DNA of 64,000 nt from Psychrobacter proteolyticus (GTDB taxonomy: Bacteria; Pseudomonadota; Gammaproteobacteria; Pseudomonadales; Moraxellaceae): positions 477,946-541,945 of the forward strand of contig NZ_QLKS01000001.1 of the NCBI RefSeq assembly GCF_003350005.1, in the 5' to 3' direction. Below, in pieces: positions 37,418-47,041 of this stretch. The notes beneath the pieces were generated by a model. That model searched no databases, was not told where the DNA came from, and worked only from the letters and a program-made list of their open reading frames with translations. The position numbers and the translations under genes were made by a program. How positions within the stretch are numbered: position 1 is the first letter of the stretch; each line of letters starts with the position of its first letter.

Positions 37418-37654
37418 CTTTTCTCATTGTCATGTCATGGTCATTACCTTTTAACCATAACATCTCATTTAAATATAGATAATTTAAGATAATGTAGATA
37501 CGGGTCAGGTGCGTGAAAGCTTTATAGTCATTAGGCTGAACCAGCCTGACAACATATCTGGGTATCTGATTTATATCGAAGTGATGATACTTTACTCTAA
37601 ATAAGTCTGTGTCTATATCGATGCATTCTTACTTTATAATGTTTGGAATTTTAT

Positions 37655-38599
37655 ATGGCCCATGCTTTTGTATTAAGTGAAGACAGCATTTTATGCCGTC
37701 AAATGCCAAATGGTTGGTGGCCTTTGCAAGTCCAACCATCACAAAGTAGTAATGATTTAAACGAGCAAGCTTATCAGGTTGGTCATGTAACACTGCATGA
37801 GAGCCTAGCGCCAAGTCATTGGCTACCAAACGACAGTAATAACACTGGCAACCATGCAGATGATACGGTTGATCGCAATGTGGCTCATAGCTTTACCGCT
37901 CAAGCTACGAGCGCCATGACTTATGACTATGCAGTTGCTCATAACGTGACGCTACCAATTATTGCTGAAAGTAGTGGTAACACTTTTGTTCCTTATCGAA
38001 AACTGATGACTCATTTGCCAGTCGCCCTATCAGATCAGATTAGTCAAGCGATACAGCTATTAAGTTGGCAGGCAGATACGCAGTTTTGTAGTCGCTGTGC
38101 TAGCCCTACTGTACATGCTAATCAAAACGAACGTGCCATGGTTTGTCCAATATGTCGATTGCATCAATATCCTCGCGTGCAACCGTGCGTCATCACCGCT
38201 ATTACTCGTCCAAATCCAGTGACGAATGAGATGCAAATCTTGCTGGCTCACCACCATCGTCATGGACAGCAGAACCTGCCGCCAATGTATGGTTTGATCG
38301 CAGGGTTCGTAGAAGTTGGAGAGAGTCTGGAGCATGCCGTGGTACGTGAAGTAGCAGAGGAGGTCAATATCAGCGTATCAGATATCCGCTACGTGAGTAG
38401 TCAGCCATGGCCATTTCCCTCTAATTTAATGCTTGGTTTTCGTGCATCATATGCCAGTGGCGATATTATCTTGCAAGAAGATGAGCTAGCACATGCTGAT
38501 TTCTTTGATCTCTCAAACCTACCTAGAATTCCACCGAAGGGCAGTATCGCTCGTGATTTGATTGACCAAGTGGCTAAAGAAGAAAATATAAATTTATAA
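37655..38599 (+). CDS. nudC: NADH pyrophosphatase / NAD-cap decapping hydrolase NudC
   Basis: Hydrolyses NAD(H) to NMN(H) and AMP and removes NAD caps from RNA. The 314-residue protein has a zinc ribbon (CSRC and CPIC pairs near residues 145-170), the GLIAGFVEVGESLEHAV to REVAEEVNI Nudix box, and SQPWPFPSNLMLGF, the SQPWPFPxS motif diagnostic of NudC. The N-terminal region is longer and more divergent than in E. coli (257 residues). The start ATG has GGA seven bases upstream; TTG 37643 is the alternative. Confidence 0.9.
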   Translation: MAHAFVLSEDSILCRQMPNGWWPLQVQPSQSSNDLNEQAYQVGHVTLHESLAPSHWLPNDSNNTGNHADDTVDRNVAHSFTAQATSAMTYDYAVAHNVTLPIIAESSGNTFVPYRKLMTHLPVALSDQISQAIQLLSWQADTQFCSRCASPTVHANQNERAMVCPICRLHQYPRVQPCVITAITRPNPVTNEMQILLAHHHRHGQQNLPPMYGLIAGFVEVGESLEHAVVREVAEEVNISVSDIRYVSSQPWPFPSNLMLGFRASYASGDIILQEDELAHADFFDLSNLPRIPPKGSIARDLIDQVAKEENINL

Positions 38600-38856
38600 T
38601 CAGTACTTATCTATAGATACCACATTTCGCTATAGTGTTGTATTTTCAATCTCATCTCTTTAAAATCGCTGCTTCTGTGATAAGCGTTTTACTTTAAATT
38701 TGGTTTTTTAATAAGTAACACGCTAACATGAGTAGTAAAACGCTGACAGAGCCAGTGCTCTTATAAATACTGTTTTACAAAGACCGCTTTCTCAACCTTT
38801 TATCTCTATTTATACTAATACCAATTCTAACGACTGGTATTAAGGTCCTTAATTAA

Positions 38857-39702
38857 ATGCAAAGTAGCACCAATATACGCTTAGTCAATCTACCTATCTT
38901 ATTTGATACATTACACATTGATACCTTGCCCGCTGACATACAGGCAAGAATTGCACGTGTGGATGCTTGTTTGCCACAGACGCAGTGCGGGCTATGTGAG
39001 CACCCAGATGGTTGCCTGCCATATGCCGCTGCGATTGTATTAGATGGCGAGCCGTACAATAAATGCGTGCCTGGTGGTCAGCCAGTCACCAATGCGATTG
39101 CTCAGACTCTCGATATAGACACTCCTAACACTACGCTGACGGCTGTACCTTCACAGTGGCCAATAGATGCCACTTCCGAACGTCCGACCGAGGTTCGTGC
39201 GGTTATCCGTGAAGATGACTGTATCGGCTGCACCAAATGCATTCCTGCTTGCCCAGTCGATGCTATCGTCGGTACTGGTAAGCATATGCATACGATTTTT
39301 ACAGATTTGTGCACAGGGTGCGAGCTGTGTATTGCTCCCTGCCCTGTTGATTGCATTGACTTAGTTACGATTGAGCGGGAAATATCTGAGCCTGAGCGAA
39401 TAGTAGAGCAAGAGGATTTGAGACAACGCTACCACACTCATTTAAAACGCGTTACTGAACAGCTTGCCGATATGAGCAATAGTAGACCTGTCGTTAGTAT
39501 GGTAGAGGCTAAACTTAATAACGCAGCAAGCCAGTCTCTAAATATCAGTGAATCGCAAGCGAAAAACACCATCGCAGCTGCCAAGCTCCGTACCAAAATC
39601 AAAAAACTAGAAAAGCAACTGAGTGTGCGTGCAAATGATAAGAAACAAGCAGAGCTCGAATCCTTACAAGCCGAGCTTGAGTCATTACAAGTAGCGCTAT
39701 AA
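38857..39702 (+). CDS. rnfB: RnfB-like electron-transport ferredoxin
   Basis: The 281-residue protein has a four-cysteine Fe-S region (CLPQTQCGLCEHPDGC, about 33-48) and two [4Fe-4S] clusters (CIGCTKCIPACPVDAI and CTGCELCIAPCPVDCI, about 122-165). A C-terminal coiled coil of about 60 residues ends in repeated AELESLQ. There is no N-terminal membrane helix and no other rnf gene nearby, so it is the stand-alone RnfB form known upstream of nth in pseudomonads and relatives. It probably transfers electrons to an Fe-S enzyme, possibly Nth or IscS-type partners; the partner is unproven. Confidence 0.88.
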   Translation: MQSSTNIRLVNLPILFDTLHIDTLPADIQARIARVDACLPQTQCGLCEHPDGCLPYAAAIVLDGEPYNKCVPGGQPVTNAIAQTLDIDTPNTTLTAVPSQWPIDATSERPTEVRAVIREDDCIGCTKCIPACPVDAIVGTGKHMHTIFTDLCTGCELCIAPCPVDCIDLVTIEREISEPERIVEQEDLRQRYHTHLKRVTEQLADMSNSRPVVSMVEAKLNNAASQSLNISESQAKNTIAAAKLRTKIKKLEKQLSVRANDKKQAELESLQAELESLQVAL

Positions 39703-39754
39703 CGGTAATAGCTGATTACGCAATTAATGCGTTAATAAATTGATACTTTAATCA

Positions 39755-39784
39755 TTAACATGAATGCTAGCGCTAGCATATAAT
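39755..39784 (+). promoter_or_regulatory. Promoter of nth with a 16-bp palindrome in its spacer
   Basis: TTAACA (39755-39760, 5 of 6) and TATAAT (39779-39784) are 18 bases apart. The spacer is filled by the perfect palindrome ATGCTAGCGCTAGCAT (39764-39779), which overlaps the -10. That is an ideal place for a repressor or a sigma-modulating regulator. Confidence 0.6.
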
Positions 39785-39822
39785 TTGGCACCATCATTCA
39801 TCAAAATAATAGTCAAAATGCC

Positions 39823-40518
39823 ATGAGTAAAACGGTCAAACATAAAACAGCTGACACACCGCCCTCTAGACGAATGCCCAATCGTGACGTGCGTCCATTC
39901 TTTGAAAAGCTAGCAGCGACAATTGATGAGCCTGTCACCGAGCTTAATTATGACAGTAATTTTGAGTTACTTATCGCGGTAATTTTGTCCGCACAAGCGA
40001 CTGATATCAGTGTCAATATTGCTACCAAGCAATTATACCCTGTGGCCAATACACCTGAGGCAATACTGGCACTAGGCGAAGACGGTCTAAAATCCTATAT
40101 CAAAAACATTGGTTTATATAATGCCAAAGCAAAAAACGTCATCAAAACCTGCCGTGATTTGATTGAGAAATTTGATAGCACTGTTCCTGATAACCGCAAA
40201 GACTTAGAATCACTGGCAGGTGTTGGTCGTAAAACTGCCAACGTCGTGTTGAATACGGCCTTTGGCCAGCCAACCATGGCTGTTGACACGCATATCTTTC
40301 GTGTTGGCAATCGTACTGGGCTTGCCACTGGGAAAACCGTACTTATCGTCGAAAAAAAGCTGGTCGAGCGCATCCCAGCAGACTTCATCGTAGACGCCCA
40401 TCATTATCTTATCTTACACGGCCGCTATACCTGTCAGGCTCGTACACCCAAATGCGGCGCTTGTCCTGTCTATGAAGAATGTATGTTTAAAGATAAAGCT
40501 GCATTTTTAGAGTTGTAA
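39823..40518 (+). CDS. nth: Endonuclease III
   Basis: DNA glycosylase/AP lyase that removes oxidised pyrimidines. The 231-residue protein has the helix-hairpin-helix LAGVGRKTANVVLN with the catalytic Lys, the catalytic Asp in VDTHIFRV, and the C-terminal [4Fe-4S] motif C-X6-C-X2-C-X5-C (CQARTPKCGACPVYEEC). A ~15-residue polar N-terminal extension precedes the family start. It has its own promoter, 120 bp after rnfB. Confidence 0.95.
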   Translation: MSKTVKHKTADTPPSRRMPNRDVRPFFEKLAATIDEPVTELNYDSNFELLIAVILSAQATDISVNIATKQLYPVANTPEAILALGEDGLKSYIKNIGLYNAKAKNVIKTCRDLIEKFDSTVPDNRKDLESLAGVGRKTANVVLNTAFGQPTMAVDTHIFRVGNRTGLATGKTVLIVEKKLVERIPADFIVDAHHYLILHGRYTCQARTPKCGACPVYEECMFKDKAAFLEL

Positions 40519-40948
40519 CGTATTGTTTATTTCAAGCAGAGGATACTGCTAGCTAGCGACCTAGCTAGATAAACCGCTATCCAGTAACCACCTTTGATTG
40601 CAGTGAACTGCTTGTTGAGCATTTCTTATAGTAGAGCAAGTGTTGCTCACTAGAGTTTTATAACGTTTCAAGGTAGAATAACCCTATTTTGCGTTAAGAG
40701 ATTTTGGCCATTACCCTGCTTCTGATAAGGCAATCTGCACATTAGCGTTGTCTATTAAGGCAAGTAATGACCCAACTCGTTACTGCCAAGACCATATTAG
40801 AGCGAGGCAGTATCATTTTATATATTGATTAAATGATAGTCCGCTCACCCTTTGGTCATATTTATTAGCAAAGATTTTAGTCAAAACCGATTTTAAATTG
40901 AGAAATACCGATTATCTGCCGCGTAAATGCGTGGTCAAAATTAATTAG
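40519..40948. other. Long leader/intergenic region upstream of metK
   Basis: About 430 bp with no gene. CTAGCTAG-CGAC-CTAGCTAG (40549-40568) lies just after nth. The rest is AT-rich with no confident sigma70 promoter. A structured leader for metK is possible; see the hairpin at 40949. Confidence 0.4.
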
Positions 40949-40973
40949 AGCAGCACCCAGATGTGCTGCTTTT
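40949..40973 (+). terminator. Terminator-like hairpin in the metK leader
   Basis: AGCAGCAC (40949-40956) pairs with GTGCTGCT (40963-40970), followed by TTT and then CC. It stands only 35 bases before the metK start, so it may be an attenuator rather than the end of nth transcription; nth stops 430 bases upstream. Confidence 0.55.
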
Positions 40974-41007
40974 CCTACCCTTATTGATTCAATTAAGCGA
41001 TCCCATT

Positions 41008-42174
41008 ATGCGTGAATACAACTTATTTACCTCAGAATCTGTGAGCGAAGGCCATCCTGACAAAATGGCTGACCAAATCTCAGATGCTATCCTTGACGCT
41101 ATCTTACGTGAAGACCTGCACGCACGTGTGGCATGCGAAACCTTAGTAAAAACAGGCGCAGTCATACTTGCAGGTGAAATCACTACAACGGCAAATATCG
41201 ATTTAGAGCGTCTTGTTCGTGACACCGTAAATGGCATTGGCTATCACCATTCAGACCTAGGCTTTGATGGCGAGACTTGTGCAGTCATCAACATGCTAGG
41301 TAAGCAATCTCCTGAAATCGCGCAAGGTGTCGATCGTAGCGACCCTGAAGAGCAAGGTGCAGGTGACCAAGGCTTAATGTTTGGTTATGCCAGTAATGAG
41401 ACAGAAGTATTGATGCCAGCGCCTATCGAGTATGCCCATCGTTTGATGGAGCGTCAGTCGGAGCTGCGCCGTGCAGGTGAGCTACCTTGGTTGCGTCCAG
41501 ATGCCAAAGCGCAGGTGACCTTGAAGTATGACGGCAATCGTCCTGTCGCCATCGATGCTGTTGTATTATCAACACAGCATGATCCGAGCATCTCGCAGTC
41601 AGATCTGCAAGAAGCCGTGATGGAATCTATCATCAAGCAAGTGCTACCAGCTGACTTATTGCACGCTGGCACACGCTATCATATCAATCCAACTGGTAAG
41701 TTTGTGATTGGTGGTCCTGTCGGTGATGCTGGTTTGACTGGTCGTAAAATTATCGTTGATACTTACGGCGGCATGGCACGTCATGGTGGCGGTGCGTTCA
41801 GTGGTAAAGATCCTTCAAAAGTGGATCGCAGTGCTGCTTACGCGGTACGTTATGTTGCCAAAAACATCGTAGCAGCAGGTCTTGCTGAGCGCTGCGAAGT
41901 ACAGGTCAGCTATGCAATTGGTGTCGCTGAGCCTACTTCTATCTCTGTTAATACTTTTGGTACTAGCAAGATAAGTAACGATGAGATCATTCGCTTGATT
42001 CGTACTCACTTTGACCTACGTCCTTACGGCATTACCCGTATGTTGAATTTACTACAACCAATGTATCAGCAGACTGCTACCTTTGGACACTTTGGTCGTC
42101 CAGGCTCAGAGACTGCCTTTACGTGGGAAAAAACAGACAAAGCTGATATCTTAAAAGCAGACGCTGGTTTATAA
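41008..42174 (+). CDS. metK: S-adenosylmethionine synthetase
   Basis: Makes SAM from methionine and ATP. The protein has 388 residues from [29 protein letters not shown] is the methionine/ATP motif, [12 protein letters not shown] the ATP-binding hexapeptide region and [19 protein letters not shown] the P-loop-like signature. The open frame extends 15 codons upstream through the hairpin at 40949-40973, but family alignment puts the start at 41008. The Shine-Dalgarno is weak. Confidence 0.96.
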   Translation: MREYNLFTSESVSEGHPDKMADQISDAILDAILREDLHARVACETLVKTGAVILAGEITTTANIDLERLVRDTVNGIGYHHSDLGFDGETCAVINMLGKQSPEIAQGVDRSDPEEQGAGDQGLMFGYASNETEVLMPAPIEYAHRLMERQSELRRAGELPWLRPDAKAQVTLKYDGNRPVAIDAVVLSTQHDPSISQSDLQEAVMESIIKQVLPADLLHAGTRYHINPTGKFVIGGPVGDAGLTGRKIIVDTYGGMARHGGGAFSGKDPSKVDRSAAYAVRYVAKNIVAAGLAERCEVQVSYAIGVAEPTSISVNTFGTSKISNDEIIRLIRTHFDLRPYGITRMLNLLQPMYQQTATFGHFGRPGSETAFTWEKTDKADILKADAGL

Positions 42175-42248
42175 GAGTCACTACTTTAAAACGTTTACCA
42201 ACCATTTTTATACTAAAAACTACTGACACTTATTATTAGGAGTTGCTT

Positions 42249-42605
42249 ATGTCTCAAGACAATATTCAAGACCAAAACGCTGATGCTAACATCGAAATCA
42301 CCCCTGAAATGCAGGCATTTTATCAACGTGCTGACGCTATCATTGGTATCGCCAACAGTCAGCTAGGCCCTGAGGCGCATTCAGGTCAAGTAGGTGCTTC
42401 TTTATTGTATGCTGCAGCACGCTATAGCGCGTCAGTTGCCTCTATCGGTTTCGTCAAAGGTGATGATTTCGCCAAAGAAAAAGACGATATCGTCGAGTTT
42501 TATGTTAAACAGTATCGCCAAATGCTAAGCGACAATTTAACTGATTATGCTCAAAACTTTGACAAGTACGTACAGCTAAATCAAGATGACAAACCAACTG
42601 AATAA
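42249..42605 (+). CDS. DUF3144 family protein
   Basis: Small acidic cytoplasmic protein of 118 residues. It matches the DUF3144 pattern: FYQRADAIIGIANSQ, LLYAAARYSASVAS, then VEFYVKQYRQMLSDNL. The function is unknown. The start has AGGAG six bases before the ATG. It is 74 bp after metK, possibly on the same transcript, and is followed by a strong terminator. Confidence 0.82.
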   Translation: MSQDNIQDQNADANIEITPEMQAFYQRADAIIGIANSQLGPEAHSGQVGASLLYAAARYSASVASIGFVKGDDFAKEKDDIVEFYVKQYRQMLSDNLTDYAQNFDKYVQLNQDDKPTE

Positions 42606-42677
42606 TCGAATGTCGTCAGTCTAGATGTCTTTGATTTAGACATACTGTCGTAAAATCATTATTTGATGGCAGAAAAT

Positions 42678-42711
42678 AAACCCCCAAGCTTAATTGAGCT
42701 TGGGGGTTTTT
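42678..42711 (+). terminator. Strong rho-independent terminator
   Basis: CCCCCAAGCT pairs with AGCTTGGGGG around TAATTG, followed by five T. It ends the metK-DUF3144 transcript. Confidence 0.92.
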
Positions 42712-42839
42712 GTACGGTGTTTAAGTGGATAGCTACTGATAAATGAGCTACCATAAATAACTAAGCATTTAGCCTCAATAGGCAAATTTATCAGCGATAA
42801 CAGGACGCTATCAAATATTATTAATAAGGAAATATAATC

Positions 42840-43181
42840 ATGCAGAAAAATCTATCCAAACGACTCTCGGTACTGAAACCATCATCACTTATATTATCAT
42901 TGGTACTTGCATTGACAGCTTGTAGCTCTACACTTAATACAGCTACGTCCACTACTGTGCATACTCAATCAAGCACGAATAGCAATAGCCAAATGCTTGA
43001 AAACACGCTGACCCAATGTCCAACCTCTCACTCTGAGAGCACCATGTGTACCATGCAATATGACCCTGTCTGTGTAAAAACAAAAGTTGGATCAGTTGTT
43101 AGCTACCATACTGCTGGTAATGCTTGCTCAGCTTGTAACATTCCTGACGCAATTGGTTATGCAAAAGGCGAATGTAGCTAA
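42840..43181 (+). CDS. Small lipoprotein with Kazal-like domain
   Basis: The 113-residue product has lipoprotein signal LVLALTAC with C28, then a Ser/Thr/Asn-rich linker to about residue 58. The C-terminal cysteine domain reads CTMQYDPVCVKTK, GNACSACN and GYAKGEC, spaced like the Kazal fold (C-x-YxPVC ... C..C ... G.C). Kazal domains inhibit serine proteases. Whether this one does so is unknown, since the usual GxDGxTY region is altered to VKTKVGSVVSYH. It is anchored in the envelope and monocistronic, with its own terminator. Confidence 0.75.
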   Translation: MQKNLSKRLSVLKPSSLILSLVLALTACSSTLNTATSTTVHTQSSTNSNSQMLENTLTQCPTSHSESTMCTMQYDPVCVKTKVGSVVSYHTAGNACSACNIPDAIGYAKGECS

Positions 43182-43264
43182 TCTATAAAGCGGTTGTATC
43201 GAGATCTGCTGTACTGAAAGCTGCTGTATTAAAAGGTTTTTTATTAAAAATATTGAACATCCAT

Positions 43265-43298
43265 AAAAATACCCAGCCTATATAAGCTGGGTATTTTT
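43265..43298. terminator. Bidirectional terminator between convergent genes
   Basis: AAAAATACCCAGC pairs with GCTGGGTATTTTT across an 8-base loop. It serves the lipoprotein gene (plus) and the BCCT gene (minus). Confidence 0.9.
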
Positions 43299-43323
43299 GT
43301 AGCTAAGCAATAAACTCTAAAGC

Positions 43324-44976
43324 TTAAGCATCTTTCTCAAGTGCTGGCGGGCCTTTTAGTAGCTCTTCATCACGGAATTCATTGGCCGAGTTGTGCTCTG
43401 CTGACTCTTCTGTGGTGAACCATTGCTGATTACGATACAGTATCAAACGATCTCGACTGAGACCACGCAGTAGAGAATACATCATCACGACGATCACAAT
43501 AGCAAAAGGAAAGCCTGAGACAATCGATGCCGCTTGTAATGCACTTAAACCACCTGCTGCCAATAATACAGCAGCGATAACACCTTCAGAACCTGCCCAA
43601 AATAAGCGCTGAATCTTTGGTGGATTGGTATCACCACCTGATGTCAGCATATCGATGACAAAACTGGCTGAATCTGACGAGGTAACAAACCATAGGACAA
43701 TCATCACCACGATGAGTAAGTTGACCGCATCTGTCAGTGGATAAGACTCCATGAGCTTAAAGATAGCACTGCCTGTATCTGCTTTGACGGCTTCGATCAG
43801 ACCTGGACTAACTATGTTAGGGTCTGCTGCTGCCATCAGCTCCATATTTACCGCAGAACCACCAAAGGCAGTAAACCATAAAAACAAGATCGTGATAGGA
43901 ATTAAGAGCACCCCTAATATGAACTCACGAATAGTACGGCCACGAGAGATACGTGCAACAAACACTCCAACGAATGGTGACCAACTAATCCACCATGCCC
44001 AATAAAAAATAGTCCAAGAAGCTTGCCAATTTTCTTCGCCTCTATAAGACTCAGTCCAAAGACCTAATGGCACGATTTCATGCAAATAGTTGCCGATATT
44101 TTCTACAAAGCTATTAAAAATAAACTGCGTAGGTCCAAAGATAATCACAAAACTTAGCAATATCACAGTGAACAATATATTGGTATCACTTAGACGCTTG
44201 ATGCCTTTATCCAATCCCATAAACAGAGATAACCCTGCTAGCATGGTGATAAGGCCAATCAAAATAATCTGCACCGTAATATTATTGGGTATACCAAATA
44301 ACGTCTCAAGGCCTGAGTTGATCTGCAAGACGCCAAGACCTAACGTGGTCACTACCCCAAACATCGTGCCAAATACGGCGAGCGTATCTACCGTATGTCC
44401 CCAACCGCCGTAGATCTTTTTACCCAATATTGGATAAAGTGTCGAACGGATAGCCAGTGGTAAACCTACTCGATAATGAAAATAAGCAAGCGATAGCGCA
44501 ACCATGCCATATAGCGCCCATACATGTAGACCATAATGTAGGAACGATATATTCATCGCTTGCTTAGCAGCGGCGACTGTCTCCGCCTCACCTAATGGTG
44601 GTGCCATGAAGTGATACAACGGCTCAGCGGTGCCCCAATAAAGCAGCCCAATACCGATACCTGCTGAAAACAGCATACCAATCCAAGAGACTAGATTGTA
44701 CTCTGGCCTTTCATTCTGGTGACCGAGCCTGATATCGCCATAACGGCTAAATATCATATAAATACTCATAACCAATGTTAAATTGACCACAACGATAAAA
44801 AACCAGCCAAAGCGTAAAGAGACAAATGCTTTTGCTTGATTGAACACGACTTCTGCTTGTTCGTTGAATAGTGCGCCAAAAATAATGAACGCCAGTATCA
44901 AGATTGCTGAAGTCAAAAATACAGGTTTACTTACCCGCGGAAAAGGGCCCAATCGGCCAACTTTTACATGATCCAT
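43324..44976 (-). CDS. BCCT family osmolyte/quaternary-ammonium transporter (1)
   Basis: Sodium- or proton-coupled uptake of betaine, choline, carnitine or ectoine-like solutes. The 550-residue protein has 12 helices and family signatures FSAGIGIGLLYWGTAEPLYH and FYWAWWISWSPFVGVFVARIS. It starts MDHVKVGRLGPFPRVSKP, matching its paralogue next door, with GGGGA eight bases upstream; the frame is open a further 21 codons. The Gly-rich GIGIG in helix 3 suits sodium-coupled betaine-type carriers. The substrate is undecided. Confidence 0.88.
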   Translation of the reverse strand: MDHVKVGRLGPFPRVSKPVFLTSAILILAFIIFGALFNEQAEVVFNQAKAFVSLRFGWFFIVVVNLTLVMSIYMIFSRYGDIRLGHQNERPEYNLVSWIGMLFSAGIGIGLLYWGTAEPLYHFMAPPLGEAETVAAAKQAMNISFLHYGLHVWALYGMVALSLAYFHYRVGLPLAIRSTLYPILGKKIYGGWGHTVDTLAVFGTMFGVVTTLGLGVLQINSGLETLFGIPNNITVQIILIGLITMLAGLSLFMGLDKGIKRLSDTNILFTVILLSFVIIFGPTQFIFNSFVENIGNYLHEIVPLGLWTESYRGEENWQASWTIFYWAWWISWSPFVGVFVARISRGRTIREFILGVLLIPITILFLWFTAFGGSAVNMELMAAADPNIVSPGLIEAVKADTGSAIFKLMESYPLTDAVNLLIVVMIVLWFVTSSDSASFVIDMLTSGGDTNPPKIQRLFWAGSEGVIAAVLLAAGGLSALQAASIVSGFPFAIVIVVMMYSLLRGLSRDRLILYRNQQWFTTEESAEHNSANEFRDEELLKGPPALEKDA

Positions 44977-45143
44977 AGGTATATCCCCAAAAAAGTGCGT
45001 AACCATACCAAGGTATGAACGAATTATCAAATATAACACCTTGTAAATACTGCCAAATGTATAGAAATGGTAGTAACATTTCAGTAATAATTTTCAACAA
45101 TCCTAATTTGACCTGAATAAATTTAAATATCTTTACCCAATAA

Positions 45144-45177
45144 AGAAGCCCCAATTTAAAAACAAATTGGGGCTTCT
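45144..45177 (-). terminator. Terminator after the second BCCT gene
   Basis: AGAAGCCCCAATTT pairs with AAATTGGGGCTTCT around a 6-base loop. It separates the two BCCT genes, so they are likely transcribed independently. Confidence 0.8.
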
Positions 45178-45219
45178 TCTATCAAAAACCTAGGTAGCTG
45201 TCTTGATTTTACCTACTTT

Positions 45220-46863
45220 TTAGTCACCTTTAACAATCTTAGGTGGTCCTTTTAGCAGATGTTCATCGACGAATTCATTCGCTGAGTTATGGTCTGCTGA
45301 TTCATCCGTAATAAAGCCTTGCTGCGCTCTGTATAGAATCAGACGATCTCGACTCAAACCACGTAACAACGCATACATCATGACAAAAACGACTAAGGCA
45401 AACGGTAGTCCCGCTACGATAGCTGCCGCCTGTAGGGCAGACAAACCACCAGCCGCTAGCAAGATAGCAGCGATAACACCTTCTGTCGTCGCCCAAAATA
45501 AGCGCTGGATTTTCGGTGGGTTGGTGTCGCCACCAGCAGTTAGCATATCGATAACGAAGCTAGCCGAGTCTGACGAAGTCACAAACCATAGCATAATCAT
45601 GACGACAATCATTAGCGTGATTGGTTTTGCAAATGGATAGTACTCAACCAGTTTAAAGATGGCACTACCAGTATCCGCTTGCACCGCTTCAACCAATCCC
45701 GGGCTAACACCTGACACAGCAGAAGCAAGTTCCATGTGAATAGCAACGCCGCCAAAGGTAGTAAACCAGAAGAACAAAATCAGCATTGGAATCAGTAATA
45801 CACCAAGCGTAAACTCACGAATAGTACGGCCACGAGAGATACGAGCGATAAAGATACCAACGAATGGTGCCCAGCTCACCCACCACGCCCAATAAAATAT
45901 CGTCCACCCACTCTGCCAATCCGTTCCGCTATAAGCCTCACCCCATGTGCCCAAAGGTACAATCACCGTCAGATAGTTGCCTACGTTTTCAATAAAGCTA
46001 TCAAAGATAAAGAGCGTTGGTCCTAAAACAACCATAAATGCCAATAAGACGACCGTAAAACCAATATTGATATCACTAAGACGCTTAATACCTTTATCCA
46101 GACCCATCATAACCGAAGCGGCTGCTAGGGCCGTGATGAAAGCGATCAGCCCAAACTGTACGGTAAGGCTATTAGGCGTACCAAACAATTTTTCGAGTCC
46201 AGAGTTGATCTGCATAACCCCAAGCCCAAGCGAGGTAACCACACCAAACATCGTACCGAATACAGCCAAGATATCGACTGTGTGACCCCAACGACCATAG
46301 ATTCTTTTGCCAAGTAAAGGATACAAGGTTGAACGAATCGATAATGGTAGGCCACGACGGAAATGAAAATATGCCAATGACAGCGCCACGACTGTATAAA
46401 TCGCCCAAGCATGTAGACCCCAATGCATAAATGAGATGTTCATCGCTTGTTTGGCGGCTTCTACTGTTTCAGCATCGCCCATTGGTGGTGCCATAAAGTG
46501 ATACAGCGGCTCCGCTGTACCCCAATAAACCAGACCAATACCAATACCTGCAGAGAATAGCATACCAATCCATGAAAATAGATTGTACTGCGGTCGCTCT
46601 GTTTGATTACCTAGTCGAATGTCACCGTAGCGACTCATGGCTAAGTAAATACAAAGCGCGAGCGCGGTATTGACTAAAATAATGAATAGCCAACCAAACT
46701 TATCGGTAATAAAATTCTGTAAAAAACTAAAAACAGCCCCTGCCGTTTCGGTGAAAAGCGCACCGAAAATAATAAAGCCAATAATCAGCAGTGACGATGT
46801 AATAAACACAGGTTTACTCACCCGTGGAAAAGGTCCTAATCTGCCTACTTTTACTTCTTCCAT
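45220..46863 (-). CDS. BCCT family osmolyte/quaternary-ammonium transporter (2)
   Basis: Close paralogue of the gene at 43324-44976: same 12-helix layout, nearly identical starts (EVKVGRLGPFPRVSKPVF) and C-terminal tails (EFVDEHLLKGPP). 547 residues from ATG 46863; TTG 46869 is an alternative. Sites facing the substrate path differ little by eye, for example FYWAWWVSWAPFVGIFIARIS. It probably arose by tandem duplication and gives two carriers with different affinity or regulation, in keeping with a salt-adapted organism. Confidence 0.88.
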   Translation of the reverse strand: MEEVKVGRLGPFPRVSKPVFITSSLLIIGFIIFGALFTETAGAVFSFLQNFITDKFGWLFIILVNTALALCIYLAMSRYGDIRLGNQTERPQYNLFSWIGMLFSAGIGIGLVYWGTAEPLYHFMAPPMGDAETVEAAKQAMNISFMHWGLHAWAIYTVVALSLAYFHFRRGLPLSIRSTLYPLLGKRIYGRWGHTVDILAVFGTMFGVVTSLGLGVMQINSGLEKLFGTPNSLTVQFGLIAFITALAAASVMMGLDKGIKRLSDINIGFTVVLLAFMVVLGPTLFIFDSFIENVGNYLTVIVPLGTWGEAYSGTDWQSGWTIFYWAWWVSWAPFVGIFIARISRGRTIREFTLGVLLIPMLILFFWFTTFGGVAIHMELASAVSGVSPGLVEAVQADTGSAIFKLVEYYPFAKPITLMIVVMIMLWFVTSSDSASFVIDMLTAGGDTNPPKIQRLFWATTEGVIAAILLAAGGLSALQAAAIVAGLPFALVVFVMMYALLRGLSRDRLILYRAQQGFITDESADHNSANEFVDEHLLKGPPKIVKGD

Positions 46864-47041
46864 GTGCAAGTCTCAAAATTCAAGGAACATTACCTTAACA
46901 AAATAGGTCTTAACTATCAATCTATTACAAAATAAAACTTGATAAAACTGTTAATTTACTCTAAAAGAATTTAATAGTTTTACTAAAATAATTAAATATA
47001 CAGGTGGGTAAACACGTCGTTAATTTGATGTTATTTCGATG

